In this document: positions 6,898 to 6,944 of the stretch, piece by piece
How the letters are laid out: the number at the start of each line of letters is the position of its first letter
How positions within the stretch are numbered: the stretch's first letter is position 1
From: Deltaproteobacteria bacterium UBA2385
GTDB lineage: Bacteria; Myxococcota_A; UBA796; UBA2385
Assembly (NCBI GenBank): GCA_002343455.1
Contig: DDSR01000264.1
Coordinates: 67,755 to 74,698, forward strand
Direction of reading: 5' to 3'
DNA: 6,944 nt
Made by a program: the position numbers and the translations under genes
The notes under the pieces: model-generated
Databases searched by the model: none
What the model was told of the DNA's origin: nothing
The model's input: the letters and a program-made list of their open reading frames with translations, nothing else

Positions 6898-6944
6898 ATG
6901 CAAACAAACCCCGCCTCCCCCTCCCCCCTCGCCCCGGTGCCGCA
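6898..6944 (+). CDS. Start of a further gene, cut off by the window end
   Basis: An ATG at 6898 lies just after GGAGAG (6888-6893), a plausible ribosome site, and the frame stays open for the 15 complete codons visible (MQTNPASPSPLAPVP). The peptide is Pro/Ser/Ala-rich and carries no recognisable motif. It begins 50 bases after the oxidase on the same strand, so it probably continues the copper operon. By analogy with Cus/Cop clusters it could encode the membrane-fusion subunit (CusB-like) or another copper protein. That is inference from position only. Confidence 0.5.
   Translation, partial: MQTNPASPSPLAPVP

Noticed and set aside
5297..6907. A 536-codon minus-strand frame opposite the oxidase
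   Set aside because: It is the mirror of a real multicopper oxidase with all copper-ligand motifs, and its His/Gly/Val-rich translation matches no family.

Overview
The window is GC-rich, with G or C at almost every third codon position, and codes densely on the plus strand only. It looks like part of a metal(loid)-resistance island from a Gram-negative, high-GC bacterium. The Gram-negative call rests on a TolC/CusC-type outer-membrane channel and a Tat-exported periplasmic oxidase. Nothing in the sequence fixes the genus. A high-GC proteobacterial, myxobacterial or similar lineage would fit.

Positions 1-1765 hold the end of an arsenic operon: the C-terminal half of an Acr3 arsenite efflux permease, a low-molecular-weight-phosphatase-type arsenate reductase ArsC, and the flavoprotein ArsH. 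Acr3/ArsC overlap by 4 bp and ArsC/ArsH by 1 bp, so translation is probably coupled. ArsC would reduce arsenate to arsenite, Acr3 would export it, and ArsH would act on organoarsenicals or redox stress.

Positions 1766-1885 are a junction. They hold an AT-rich inverted repeat around a C8 tract that overlaps the arsH stop codon, and a 20-bp near-palindrome just upstream of the likely start of the next gene. The last ~33 codons of arsH do not look like the family and may mark a recombination joint.

Positions 1886-6944 are a copper (or silver) detoxification cluster. First comes a P1B-type copper ATPase with an N-terminal CPMHPE/CPICGM metal-binding module. An in-frame TAG at 2384-2386 splits it, but the frame and every catalytic motif continue intact beyond it. 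Then come a TolC/CusC-family outer-membrane channel, a compact Tat-exported Met-rich multicopper oxidase, and the first codons of another gene. Together they would remove Cu(I) from the cytoplasm, oxidise it in the periplasm, and export it across the outer membrane, presumably with pump and adaptor subunits beyond the window.

The most interesting point is the amber codon. All six genuine gene ends here are TGA, and the only TAG in frame within a recognised gene lies in the 3' arm of a stem-loop inside an otherwise conserved ATPase. The possibilities are a fresh nonsense mutation, a sequencing error, or read-through. I see no tRNA, rRNA, CRISPR array or intact insertion sequence, and no convincing undescribed system.
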